Shown here: positions 1-7,490 of the stretch, one piece after another
How positions within the stretch are numbered: position 1 is the stretch's first letter
Layout of the letters: each line of letters starts with the position of its first letter
Source of the DNA: Bryobacterales bacterium
Lineage (GTDB): Bacteria; Acidobacteriota; Terriglobia; Bryobacterales; Bryobacteraceae
Assembly (NCBI GenBank): GCA_025353235.1
Contig: JANXQZ010000562.1
Span: 1-9,602, forward strand
DNA: 9,602 nt
Reading direction: 5' to 3'
The notes under the pieces: model-generated
Databases searched by the model: none
The model's input: only the letters and a program-made list of their open reading frames with translations
Told to the model about the DNA's origin: nothing
Program-made: the position numbers and the translations under genes

Positions 1-51
1 GCGTCCTGCCGGCCCGCATCAGGCGCCAGATGTTTTTGACCGTTGAAAACA

Positions 52-1635
52 TTAAATGCGCCAGCCTGAGTGAATGGCCACAACGCCACCGGAAAGATTG
101 CGGTAGCTGGTGCGGGCAAAACCGGCATCGTCCAGCATGGCCTCGAACACTTCGTAACTGCCGGGTTCCGAATGGAAAAGCCGCTCTGATTTTCCCGTGT
201 CGAGATCCAGCCGATCCAAGAAAGGAGCGTCGCCTTTAGAACTCGCGCCAAGGCCGGTTAGGAAGATGCTGTTTCCGGTTTGGCGGATCACGGGCTGGCC
301 GTTTGCAACTGTCATGATGGGCGTGCCCGGATCGCGATAACGGTCCTGAATATTTCTGCTCCAGAGAACTTTGCCAGTGGACCCAGGCTGGTCGGGATCG
401 ATCAGGAAGGTGCGCCGCAAACGCTTGTTGCGTTCGAAATCGGATACCAGCGCAAGATGGCCGTTCTGGCTAAACTGCATGCCCTGGTAGCGCTGCTCGG
501 TCTTGAAGATCTCTACAGGCTCGCCTTGAAAGGGAGCTTTCATCATCAGGATGCGATCCCGATTGGGCGCTTTCTCCTTGGGATTGCCTCCGTCCAGAGC
601 CTCCACCCAAACCAGTGTGGATGCTTCAGTAGGACGCCACTCGTAAGCACGCGGACCCACCGGCACGCCGTCGATAGGCACGCGATCCTCCAGCGGCAAG
701 CTCGCAACTTTGAAGAGCACCTTCGCGGAATGGTCCCAGACCTCAACGTCTTTCGGGAACGCCTCCATCGGATGCAGGTAAGAGAACGGGCGACGTACGC
801 GCGTAACCAGCAGACTGGTCCCATCGGGTGCAGGATGCACGGCTTCGTAAATAGCGGGCTTGCCGAAGGGCTGAGCGCGTCCCGTGGCCGTGTCCACCCA
901 GGTTAACTGCGCGGTGGCGTAATAGTCGAAGAGGTCCTCATCATGCGAGTTGCTCAGCATGTCTTCGTAGGTGCGGATCGGTCCAGCCCGGCCATGGCTC
1001 TCCTGAATATGTGGGCCACTCGGGACCATCGCTTTCGTCGGTGCTGGGCCGCGATCCGACGGCACCGTTTGCACGATGAGCGTCTTATTGTCGGGCATCC
1101 ATTGAAACACCGGATTGCTTTGCCGGAATGGCGTGGTCGGACTCATCACGCCGTTCACTCTTACGCCCTCAATTCGGTTCGTCTTGCCAGTGACGGCTTC
1201 ACCGGTCCAGAGTTCTATGCTCGTCTCGGTGGTATTGGTGAACGCGAATCGCTTGCCATCGAAGCTCCAACGGGGAGCGCTGAAACGGGCACTCGAACCG
1301 GCTTGGATGCGCACTTCCGTACCATCATCCAGACGCTTTAACGTCATCGCGGTATTGAGCTGTGCGCGATGCGGGCCGTTCGTTTTCGGATTGATCCGCA
1401 TGCCCGCCAGTCGCAACATCGGCTGGGAGAGTTCGGCGATAGGCGGGTAGCGCAGCGGATCGGCTAGCAGGATGTAATCGTGCGACGGGCTGACGTAAGC
1501 CCGCGGCGTGGCGGGGGCGTTCAAGACGTCCAGCACCTCTTTGGGCGGCTTTTGGTAAGTTTCAGCCGCGCTGGCAAGTGACGCTGTTAAGAGGAGGAGC
1601 GTGGTAAAGCGCATGCTTCCATAGTAATGCCGCAT
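52..1635 (-). CDS. Exported S9D glutamyl-endopeptidase-like protein, propeller half only (catalytic domain missing)
   Basis: The product matches the N-terminal beta-propeller half of S9D glutamyl endopeptidases (prolyl oligopeptidase clan; the plant member is the chloroplast enzyme CGEP). Family landmarks appear in order: YQKPPKEVLDVLNAP just after the signal peptide, YPPIAELSQPMLRLAG, RGPAPTKAMVPSGP, RTYEDML, DLFDYYATAQL, RRPFSYLHPMEAFPKDVEVW, EALDGGNPK and APFLDRLDLDTGKSERLF. Whole enzymes have roughly 800 residues or more. This one ends at about 527, a few residues after the propeller, with the unrelated tail GGVVAIHSGWRI and a TAA stop. No GxSxG nucleophile elbow or catalytic Asp/His region follows, so peptidase activity is unlikely. 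The signal peptide is MRFTTLLLLTASLASAA, so the protein should be exported. I chose the ATG at 1635, which has AGGAA 12 bases upstream. The ATG at 1614 gives a cleaner signal peptide but has GGAAG only one base away. An in-frame start at 1725 would lie upstream of the likely promoter. It is either a pseudogene or a propeller-only protein. Confidence 0.8.
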   Translation of the reverse strand: MRHYYGSMRFTTLLLLTASLASAAETYQKPPKEVLDVLNAPATPRAYVSPSHDYILLADPLRYPPIAELSQPMLRLAGMRINPKTNGPHRAQLNTAMTLKRLDDGTEVRIQAGSSARFSAPRWSFDGKRFAFTNTTETSIELWTGEAVTGKTNRIEGVRVNGVMSPTTPFRQSNPVFQWMPDNKTLIVQTVPSDRGPAPTKAMVPSGPHIQESHGRAGPIRTYEDMLSNSHDEDLFDYYATAQLTWVDTATGRAQPFGKPAIYEAVHPAPDGTSLLVTRVRRPFSYLHPMEAFPKDVEVWDHSAKVLFKVASLPLEDRVPIDGVPVGPRAYEWRPTEASTLVWVEALDGGNPKEKAPNRDRILMMKAPFQGEPVEIFKTEQRYQGMQFSQNGHLALVSDFERNKRLRRTFLIDPDQPGSTGKVLWSRNIQDRYRDPGTPIMTVANGQPVIRQTGNSIFLTGLGASSKGDAPFLDRLDLDTGKSERLFHSEPGSYEVFEAMLDDAGFARTSYRNLSGGVVAIHSGWRI

Positions 1636-1672
1636 GTCGCATCGGTGTTCCTGGGTACAGTTTCGCGTCTGG

Positions 1673-1678
1673 ATTATG
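1673..1678 (-). promoter_or_regulatory. Possible -10 element (CATAAT) for the S9D-like gene
   Basis: Read on the minus strand, this hexamer differs from TATAAT at one base. A transcript from it would begin near 1666 and leave about 31 bases before the ATG at 1635. No good -35 hexamer lies 16-18 bases upstream. It sits three bases from the plus-strand TATACT element, so the two divergent promoters would compete for the same DNA. This is a motif match only. Confidence 0.3.
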
Positions 1679-1681
1679 TCG

Positions 1682-1687
1682 TATACT
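1682..1687 (+). promoter_or_regulatory. Probable -10 element (TATACT) for the padR remnant and ADOP permease
   Basis: TATACT has one mismatch to TATAAT. Transcription would begin near 1694, leaving a leader of about 25 bases before the TTG start at 1719. The overlapping GTATAC at 1681-1686 is a perfect palindrome and could be part of a regulator site, but that is a guess. No clear -35 is visible. This is probably the promoter that still serves the intact permease, since the padR remnant gives no other clear promoter before 1890. Confidence 0.4.
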
Positions 1688-1708
1688 AAGTTGGCTACCC
1701 TAGCCGTC

Positions 1709-1712
1709 GGAG
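1709..1712 (+). promoter_or_regulatory. Shine-Dalgarno GGAG that fixes a TTG start for the padR remnant
   Basis: GGAG lies six bases before the TTG at 1719-1721. That TTG is in frame with the recognisable PadR N-terminus. There is no ATG in that frame at this point, so the spacing is what identifies the start codon. Confidence 0.6.
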
Positions 1713-1718
1713 TAATAT

Positions 1719-1882
1719 TTGGCATCCAACAAGTCCGCCCAGACCGCCCTCGATCTGCTCATCTTAACCGTCGTTCAACGCAGGGGGCCCTTGCATGGCT
1801 ACGGCATTGCCCTGGCCATTCAAGAGTTGTCCGAAGGGAGACTCGATGGATTTCCGCCGAATGGAAGTTGACGGAAAATAGG
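1719..1882 (+). pseudogene. PadR-family transcriptional regulator remnant with two internal losses
   Basis: Reading from TTG 1719 gives a start like MASNKSAQTALDLLILTVVQ, followed by RRGPLHGYGIALAIQEL and SEGRL (to 1844). This is the first helices of the PadR winged-helix domain found beside ADOP permeases. The frame then runs into a TGA at 1869-1871, giving about 50 residues. A second frame, from 1844, reads RWISAEWKLTENR (to 1882) and matches the PadR wing, usually GWI-AEW---ENNRRA. The segment normally between them, about 17 residues with the GSLYPALHRLE recognition helix, is absent, and the frame changes at the junction. After TENR the usual C-terminal 45 or so residues are also gone, and the next bases are the permease ribosome-binding site. 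Normal family length is about 110 residues. The remnant cannot form a complete DNA-binding domain. Residue-level family comparison is from memory. Confidence 0.8.
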
Positions 1883-1884
1883 AG
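1881..1884 (+). promoter_or_regulatory. Shine-Dalgarno GGAG for the ADOP permease
   Basis: GGAG stands five bases before the ATG at 1890. It lies directly against the broken 3' end of the padR remnant, so the deletion kept the permease translation signal intact. Confidence 0.6.
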
Positions 1885-1889
1885 CTCAC

Positions 1890-4568
1890 ATGTCTTGGTT
1901 TTCAAGATTAAGGAATGCCGTCCACCCCAAGCGGCTCGACGAAGAGCTGGCCGACGAGATGCGCGATCACCTCGACCGCCGAGCTGCAGGCTTGGCCCAG
2001 CGCGGCGCATCTCCCGAAGAAGCGCGGCACTCGGCCCTTCGACGCTTCGGCAACTCCACGCTTCTCCGGGAGCAGAGCCGCGAGATCCGCCTCTGGTCCA
2101 CCCTCGAAAGCGTGCTGCAAGACACGCGTCACGCCTGGAGGGGGATGCGGAAGAGTCCTGTCTTTGCAGTTACGGCGATCCTTTCCCTGAGCTTGGCCAT
2201 CGGTGCGAACACGGCTATTTTCTCCATCGTCGATGCGGCTATGCTGCGGCCCTTGCCGGTTCCGGAACCGGAACGGCTATTCACGCTCGCGTCACCCGGC
2301 GTAACCCAGCCAGGGAGTGAAACACCGCGGGAATCAGACGGCTTCAGTTACCCTTTGTACCAGCAGCTTCGCAGTGCCGCCGGGACCACGGCCCGACTGG
2401 CCGCCTTCGGATATTCCAACCAGGTGGAGGCGCGAGTTGGCGGTCCGACCTCTGCCCTGGAGGCTCTCGACCGCCAGTTTGTCTCGGGCGACGGATTCGA
2501 GATCGCGGGAGTGTCGCCCGCGCTCGGGCGGCTGTTCTCGCCTGAAGACGATCGCACTCCGGGAGGCCATCCTGTGGCGGTGTTGAGCCACGATTACTGG
2601 CGTCACCGGTTCGCGGCGGATCCAGCCATCCTGGGCAGAGTTCTGCAAATTGAGGGAAAGAGCTATAGCGTCATCGGAGTGGCAAGGGACGGATTTTTCG
2701 GCATTGAGCCTGGAAAGTTCGTGGATGTTTGGTTGCCTTGCATGATGTACGACAATGCGGCCTTCACCGAGCCAGGCTGGAGATGGTTCCGCATTCTGGG
2801 CCGTCTTAACCACAGCACCAGCCGCGAGCAGTTGCTGGCGCGGTTGCAGCCGATATTTCATGATTTCCAGGTAGCGCGCGCTAAAAGGTTTGCTACCACC
2901 ATGCCGCACGCGGTCGTAAAACAGTTTCTCGCGCTGAAGCTGCTCGTCCATCCGGGCTCCTCGGGCCCATCCAGCTTTCGAACAACCTTCGAGCGCCCCT
3001 TGTGGATCGTGCTGGGAGTGGCGGCCGGCATTCTCGTGATCGCGTGCGCGAACGTGGCCAGCCTCCTGCTAGCCCGATCCACAGCTCGTTCGGCCGAGAT
3101 GGCCATGCGCATTTCATTGGGCGCGGGCAGAGGGCGTCTTGCTAGACAACTGCTCACGGAGAGTCTGCTACTCTCGCTTCTGGCGTGCGGAGCAGGCTGG
3201 CTATTAGCCTATTGGACAGCCCCGGCGCTGGTGAGCTTGCTTTCCCAAGCGAGCGATCCAGTGCGGTTCGCACTCGCTCTGGACAGCCGAGTGCTGTTGT
3301 TTTGTGCCGCAGTTTCCACGCTTGCCGCCGTGGGTTTTGGGATGCAGCCTGCGTGGCAGGCTTCGGCGACCAAACCCATGCTGGTGCTGCGAGGGGCGGC
3401 CAGCCAAGGGGGAAGGCTGCGCCTCGGCCGCTTCTTCGTAGGCCTCCAAGTGGCCTGCGCGTTTTGCCTGGTGATGGCGGGAGCGGCTTTCCTGTTCAGC
3501 CTGCGGAATCTGTTCGCGGTGGACACGGGCTTCAAGCCAGAAGGCGTAACGGTGCTGACCATCAACACGGATACGGAAAGCCGGAAGAGCGTGGGAAAGC
3601 GCCAGCTGATGGACCAATTGCAGCGCCGGATCGCGGCGCTGCCTGGGATGGAAGGTGCCGCGCTAGCGAACGTTGCCATTTTTAAAGGAGAGAATGGGTG
3701 GGTTCAGATCGTTTTGCCTGGTCAGCCACCCTCTGTGCGGGACGAGTTCTTCTATGCTGTCTCCCGCAGCTACTTCTCCACGCTTCGGACTCCACTGCTG
3801 AGCGGGCGCGATTTCTCACACGGCGATGAGTCAGCTAATCCAGAACCTGTGATCGTGAATCGTGCTTTCGCGCGGAGATACTTCAGCGACGACGCTCCCC
3901 TTGGTCGGGAGTTCGGGACTTCCCGTCAGAAGAAGCATTTCACCGTGGTTGGAGTGGTGGCGAATACGAACTTTAGCAACTTGCGAGTGGGGTCGGAACC
4001 CGTCGTGTATGCGCCGGTCGGGGGCGGCTCTTCTTTCTCCCTGTATGTGCGGTCACAACTTGACATGGGGTCGGTGACGCGGCTCGTGGAGCGGGAAGCG
4101 CAGGCAATCGGATCCGGCATGCGGGTTCGCGAGATTATGCCGCTACAGACGCTGATGGGAAATACCATCTTGCGCGAAAAATTGCTGGCTGGCATCGGAG
4201 GCGTGTTCGCAGTCCTGGGCCTCCTGTTGGCCGCCATTGGCCTATTCGGCTTGCTGAACTATTCGGTGGCCCGCAGAACGAAAGAGATCGGGATTCGGGC
4301 GGCGCTTGGCGCGCGCAGAGGCGAAATCGTCATGCTGGTGGCGAAAGATTTGTTTGCCCTCGTGGGCGCAGGACTCATCGTAGGCTTGGCGTTGTCGCTA
4401 GCAGTCATGAACGTGTTCCAGTCGATGCTGTTTGGGGTCCACCCCGCCGATCCGCTCGTGCTGGGAACGGCTGCAGCAATCTTCCTGACTACGGCCTTCA
4501 TAGCTGGACTCTGGCCCGCCCGCCGGGCGGCAGGCATCGATCCCATGGTGGCATTAAGGCACGAATGA
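1890..4568 (+). CDS. ADOP-family permease (MacB/FtsX-type, acidobacterial duplicated orphan permease)
   Basis: This is an 892-residue inner-membrane protein with the full ADOP layout. Residues 1-70 are the cytoplasmic prefix domain (RLDEELADEMRDHLDRR, then ARHSALRRFGN). TM1 lies at about 90-117 (SPVFAVTAILSLSLAIGANT, the hallmark ADOP/MacB segment). Residues 118-370 form the first MacB-like periplasmic domain. The first FtsX core, about 370-490, has TM segments near 371-395, 425-450 and 468-488. A second copy starts with TM near 513-537, continues with a periplasmic domain at about 540-755, and ends with the second FtsX core at about 765-885 (RRTKEIGIRAALGARRGEI and the closing WPARRAAGIDPMVALRHE). 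No ATPase gene lies beside it, as is usual for these orphan permeases. Transport or mechanotransmission substrates are unknown. It follows the padR remnant by seven bases, so it was probably once under that regulator. The frame is complete and undamaged. Confidence 0.95.
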   Translation: MSWFSRLRNAVHPKRLDEELADEMRDHLDRRAAGLAQRGASPEEARHSALRRFGNSTLLREQSREIRLWSTLESVLQDTRHAWRGMRKSPVFAVTAILSLSLAIGANTAIFSIVDAAMLRPLPVPEPERLFTLASPGVTQPGSETPRESDGFSYPLYQQLRSAAGTTARLAAFGYSNQVEARVGGPTSALEALDRQFVSGDGFEIAGVSPALGRLFSPEDDRTPGGHPVAVLSHDYWRHRFAADPAILGRVLQIEGKSYSVIGVARDGFFGIEPGKFVDVWLPCMMYDNAAFTEPGWRWFRILGRLNHSTSREQLLARLQPIFHDFQVARAKRFATTMPHAVVKQFLALKLLVHPGSSGPSSFRTTFERPLWIVLGVAAGILVIACANVASLLLARSTARSAEMAMRISLGAGRGRLARQLLTESLLLSLLACGAGWLLAYWTAPALVSLLSQASDPVRFALALDSRVLLFCAAVSTLAAVGFGMQPAWQASATKPMLVLRGAASQGGRLRLGRFFVGLQVACAFCLVMAGAAFLFSLRNLFAVDTGFKPEGVTVLTINTDTESRKSVGKRQLMDQLQRRIAALPGMEGAALANVAIFKGENGWVQIVLPGQPPSVRDEFFYAVSRSYFSTLRTPLLSGRDFSHGDESANPEPVIVNRAFARRYFSDDAPLGREFGTSRQKKHFTVVGVVANTNFSNLRVGSEPVVYAPVGGGSSFSLYVRSQLDMGSVTRLVEREAQAIGSGMRVREIMPLQTLMGNTILREKLLAGIGGVFAVLGLLLAAIGLFGLLNYSVARRTKEIGIRAALGARRGEIVMLVAKDLFALVGAGLIVGLALSLAVMNVFQSMLFGVHPADPLVLGTAAAIFLTTAFIAGLWPARRAAGIDPMVALRHE

Positions 4569-4576
4569 AGCGTAGA

Positions 4577-4605
4577 CGGACACGTTAGGCGTGCTTTGTT
4601 ATCAT
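4577..4605 (+). promoter_or_regulatory. Extended -10 promoter for the M14 carboxypeptidase gene
   Basis: TGTTATCAT at 4597-4605 is an extended -10 (TGn plus TATCAT). CGGACA at 4577-4582 is a 4-of-6 match to TTGACA with a 17-base spacer. Transcription would begin near 4612, only about five bases before the ATG at 4617, giving a nearly leaderless mRNA. There is no Shine-Dalgarno site before that ATG, which agrees. The TTG at 4596 overlaps this promoter and so would not be transcribed, which argues against using it as the start. Confidence 0.5.
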
Positions 4606-4616
4606 GTACCCTTCTT

Positions 4617-7466
4617 ATGCAATTTCCCGCCAGAAAATTCGTGTTGCTGTGTGCGCTCGCCGTTGCTATTCACGCATACGCCCAGTCTCCCGCTCACAGG
4701 CTAACCACACCCAAGGAAGCTCTCGGCTTTGAAATCGGCGACGATTATATGCTCGCCAATTACACCCAGCTTGCGGCTTGGTGGAAGAAGCTGGCTGCGG
4801 AGTCGGATCGCGTGAAACTGGTCGACATCGGGCTTACCGAGGAAGGGCGGCCGCAACTCATGACGATCATCACATCGCCTGAGAACCACAAGAAGCTGGC
4901 CCACTACAAGGACATCGCGCAAAGGTTGGCCCATGCCGAAGGGCTCACCGATGAGCAGGCTCGCGCACTGGCTCATGACGGCAAGGCGATTGTCTGGATT
5001 GACGGGGGGCTGCACGCGGCGGAGGTTCTAGGCGCTGCCCAGTTGATGGAGTTCGTATATGAGATGCTGAGCCGCAACGACCCGGAAACCCTGCGCATCC
5101 TGAACGACGTGATCATCCTGGCCGTCCATGCCAATCCGGACGGCATGGAACTTGTTTCCAACTGGTACATGCGGGAGCCCGTGCCAGCCAAACGCAAGCC
5201 GCCCAACGATGTCCCGCGCCTCTGGCAAAAGTACATCGGACATGATAACAACCGCGACTTTTACATGTCCGCGATGAAGGAAAGCACGAATCTGAATCGC
5301 CAGCTCTATCTGGAATGGTTCCCGCAAATCATGTATAACCACCACCAGACCGGGCCGGCGGGCGCGGTGCTATTCGCCCCCCCCTTTCGCGATCCATTTA
5401 ACTACCACTTCGACCCGCTCGTTCCGCTTCAGATCGACATGGTGGGCGCAGCCATGCACAGCCGATTCGCGGAGGAAGGAAAACCAGGTGCCACCATGCG
5501 CAGCGGCGCGTCTTACTCCACTTGGTACAACGGCGGTCTACGCACAACTACGTATTTCCACAATATGATCGGGCTGCTTACCGAGACTATCGGCAGTCCT
5601 ACTCCCTTCGAGCTTGCGCTAGTCCCGGCCCGTCAGTTGCCGACGGGCGATCTGCCCTATCCAGTGGCGCCGCAGACGTGGCATTTCCGCCAATCGATTG
5701 AATATTCCATGACCGCTAATCGCGCAGTCCTGGATTTGGCTTCGAAATATCGTGAGGACTTTCTGTTCAATATCTATCGCATGGGCCGCAACTCAATTCA
5801 AAAAGGCAACCAGGATACTTGGACCGTTACGCCTCAGCGGATCGAGGCGTTGAAGGCGGCCGCCGCTAAAGAGAAGGAGGCGGATGCCAAGCGAGGGGTT
5901 GTTGCAACCGCGGCGGTCGACGGGCCCCCCGAAGGCTCGCCCTTCTTCGATCCACGCGCCCAGCCCGTGCCCTCGAAGTTGTACGGCACTACCCTCCACG
6001 ATCCTGCCCTGCGCGATCCGCGCGGCTATATCGTTCCTTCCGATCAGGCCGATTTCCCAACCGCGACCAAATTCGTGAATACCCTGCTCAAGAACGGTGT
6101 CACAGTCCTGCGATCTACCGCCGCCTTCGATGTGGCCGGAAAACATTATCCTGCCAACTCTTGGGTGATCAAGACCGCCCAGGCTTTCCGCCCGCATATC
6201 CTCGACATGTTCGAGCCCCAGGATCATCCGAACGACTTCCAGTATCCGGGTGGTCCCCCTATTCCGCCTTACGACGTGACTGGGTATACGCTGGCCTATC
6301 AAATGGGCGTGAAATTCGACCGAATCCTGGAGGGCTTCGACGGTCCGTTCCAAAAGGTGGACGGCTTGCAGCAGCCTCCCGCTGGCACCATCTTAGGCCC
6401 TGCAAATGCTTCCGGTTACCTGATCAGCCATGCTGTGAACGACTCCTTTCTGGTGATCAACCGTCTGCTGAAGAACGGCGACGAAGTTTATTGGTTGAAG
6501 AATCCCATGACCGTCGCTGGCCGCTCGGAAGGACCTGGAACCATGTACGTGCCCGCCCGCGCCGCAACCCGGCCGATCCTCGAAAAGGCAGCCACACAAC
6601 TCGGGCTCACTGTCCAAGCAGTGGCGACCCGGCCCACGGGCGACGCCATCAAGCTAAAGCCTGTACGCATCGGACTTTGGGATCAATACGGGGGGTCCAT
6701 GACATCCGGCTGGCTGCGCTGGGTCTTCGAGCAGTTTGAATTTCCGTTTGAGGTCGTTTATCCGAAGACCCTTGATGAAGGCAACTTGGCGACCCGTTTC
6801 GATGTTCTGGTATTTCCCGATGGCGGCATTCCGCGTGCCGACTTGCTAGGCCGCGCATCAGGGGGCCGAGCTTTCCGCCAGCCCAAGCCAGAAGAGATTC
6901 CAGAGGAGTTCCGCGACCGCCTGGGCCGCGTGACGGCAGAAAAAACCATACCCCAACTCAAGAAGTTCGTCGAGGCAGGCGGCACAATCGTAACGTTGGG
7001 TGGTTCGGGTAGCCTCGCACAGCTACTTGGCTTGCCGCTAGGTAACGGGCTGGTGGAAAAACTGCAGTCGGGCGTGGAGAAGCCGCTGCCAAGGGAGAAG
7101 TTTTATATTCCGGGTTCGCTTTTGCAGGTGAGCGTCGATAACACGAATCCGGTTGCCTACGGCATGGGGTCGACGGCCGACGTGTTCTTCGACAACAGCC
7201 CCGTGTTCCGCATGGCTCCCGACGCATCGGCAAAGGGCGTCAAACCGGTAGCTTGGTTCCCGAATGCGACACCGCTGCGCAGCGGCTGGGCGTGGGGACA
7301 GGGTTATTTGGAAGGCACAGTTGCCGCAGCCGAGGCCGATATGGGAGAAGGCAAAGTATTCCTGCTGGGCGTGGAAGCTGCCTTCCGTGGCCAGCCGCAT
7401 GGAACCTACAAGCTGCTCTTCAACTCGATCTACTACGGGTCGGCTAAGGCCGAGCCCCTGAAGTAA
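4617..7466 (+). CDS. Exported M14-family zinc carboxypeptidase-like metallopeptidase
   Basis: The product is a 949-residue exported protein from ATG 4617. Its signal peptide is about residues 1-23 (MQFPARKFVLLCALAVAIHAYAQ, cut after AYA or AQ). The M14 catalytic domain covers about residues 40-380. The first zinc pair is in GGLHAAEVLG (His133, Glu136), the third ligand is probably a histidine in YNHHQTGP (242-243), and LLTETIGSP carries the likely catalytic Glu323. Family knowledge: M14 enzymes remove C-terminal residues using one zinc ion. A C-terminal region of about 560 residues follows. Its last third (from RIGLWDQYGG, about 684 onwards) looks like a glutamine-amidotransferase-like or DUF4350-type fold, with FDVLVFPDGG and GGTIVTLGGSGSL, and no catalytic Cys is evident. 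It should act in the periplasm or outside the cell, perhaps in peptide scavenging. The substrate is unknown. All key residues are present and the frame is intact. A start seven codons earlier (TTG 4596) is possible but unlikely. Confidence 0.9.
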   Translation: MQFPARKFVLLCALAVAIHAYAQSPAHRLTTPKEALGFEIGDDYMLANYTQLAAWWKKLAAESDRVKLVDIGLTEEGRPQLMTIITSPENHKKLAHYKDIAQRLAHAEGLTDEQARALAHDGKAIVWIDGGLHAAEVLGAAQLMEFVYEMLSRNDPETLRILNDVIILAVHANPDGMELVSNWYMREPVPAKRKPPNDVPRLWQKYIGHDNNRDFYMSAMKESTNLNRQLYLEWFPQIMYNHHQTGPAGAVLFAPPFRDPFNYHFDPLVPLQIDMVGAAMHSRFAEEGKPGATMRSGASYSTWYNGGLRTTTYFHNMIGLLTETIGSPTPFELALVPARQLPTGDLPYPVAPQTWHFRQSIEYSMTANRAVLDLASKYREDFLFNIYRMGRNSIQKGNQDTWTVTPQRIEALKAAAAKEKEADAKRGVVATAAVDGPPEGSPFFDPRAQPVPSKLYGTTLHDPALRDPRGYIVPSDQADFPTATKFVNTLLKNGVTVLRSTAAFDVAGKHYPANSWVIKTAQAFRPHILDMFEPQDHPNDFQYPGGPPIPPYDVTGYTLAYQMGVKFDRILEGFDGPFQKVDGLQQPPAGTILGPANASGYLISHAVNDSFLVINRLLKNGDEVYWLKNPMTVAGRSEGPGTMYVPARAATRPILEKAATQLGLTVQAVATRPTGDAIKLKPVRIGLWDQYGGSMTSGWLRWVFEQFEFPFEVVYPKTLDEGNLATRFDVLVFPDGGIPRADLLGRASGGRAFRQPKPEEIPEEFRDRLGRVTAEKTIPQLKKFVEAGGTIVTLGGSGSLAQLLGLPLGNGLVEKLQSGVEKPLPREKFYIPGSLLQVSVDNTNPVAYGMGSTADVFFDNSPVFRMAPDASAKGVKPVAWFPNATPLRSGWAWGQGYLEGTVAAAEADMGEGKVFLLGVEAAFRGQPHGTYKLLFNSIYYGSAKAEPLK

Positions 7467-7473
7467 GTTCTCC

Positions 7474-7482
7474 TGATATACT
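7474..7482 (+). promoter_or_regulatory. Extended -10 promoter giving a leaderless transcript
   Basis: TGATATACT is an extended -10 (TG, one base, TATACT). Only eight bases separate it from the ATG at 7491, so the expected transcription start falls on or next to the start codon. No -35 match and no Shine-Dalgarno site is seen, and both are dispensable for an extended -10 leaderless gene. The element lies inside the 24-base gap after the carboxypeptidase stop codon. Confidence 0.55.
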
Positions 7483-7490
7483 GCTTTAAC

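Noticed and set aside
1..51. Possible gene end or start in the left-edge sequence beyond the S9D stop
   Set aside because: Short open frames exist in more than one reading, but 51 bases are too few to recognise any protein or mobile-element end.
280..1450. Several plus-strand open frames opposite the S9D-like gene
   Set aside because: They are antisense to a protein with clear family homology, have no ribosome-binding sites and show no recognisable domains.
1634..2320. A 228-codon plus-strand open frame spanning the promoter region and the permease 5' end
   Set aside because: Only residues around RWISAEWKLTENR look like protein, and these are the padR wing remnant. The rest is the ADOP gene read in the wrong frame, and the start overlaps the divergent gene.
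4581..4597. CACG-TTAGG-CGTG hairpin followed by TTT after the permease
   Set aside because: The stem is only four base pairs and the T tract is three bases, and it overlaps the promoter of the next gene. It is not credible as a terminator.
4596..4619. TTG at 4596 as the start of the carboxypeptidase
   Set aside because: It overlaps the predicted extended -10 element and would not be in the transcript. It also adds a non-signal-like LSCTLL segment before a good signal peptide beginning at ATG 4617.
5793..6353. A 186-codon minus-strand open frame inside the carboxypeptidase gene
   Set aside because: It is a shadow of the strongly supported plus-strand gene with no domain or start signal of its own.
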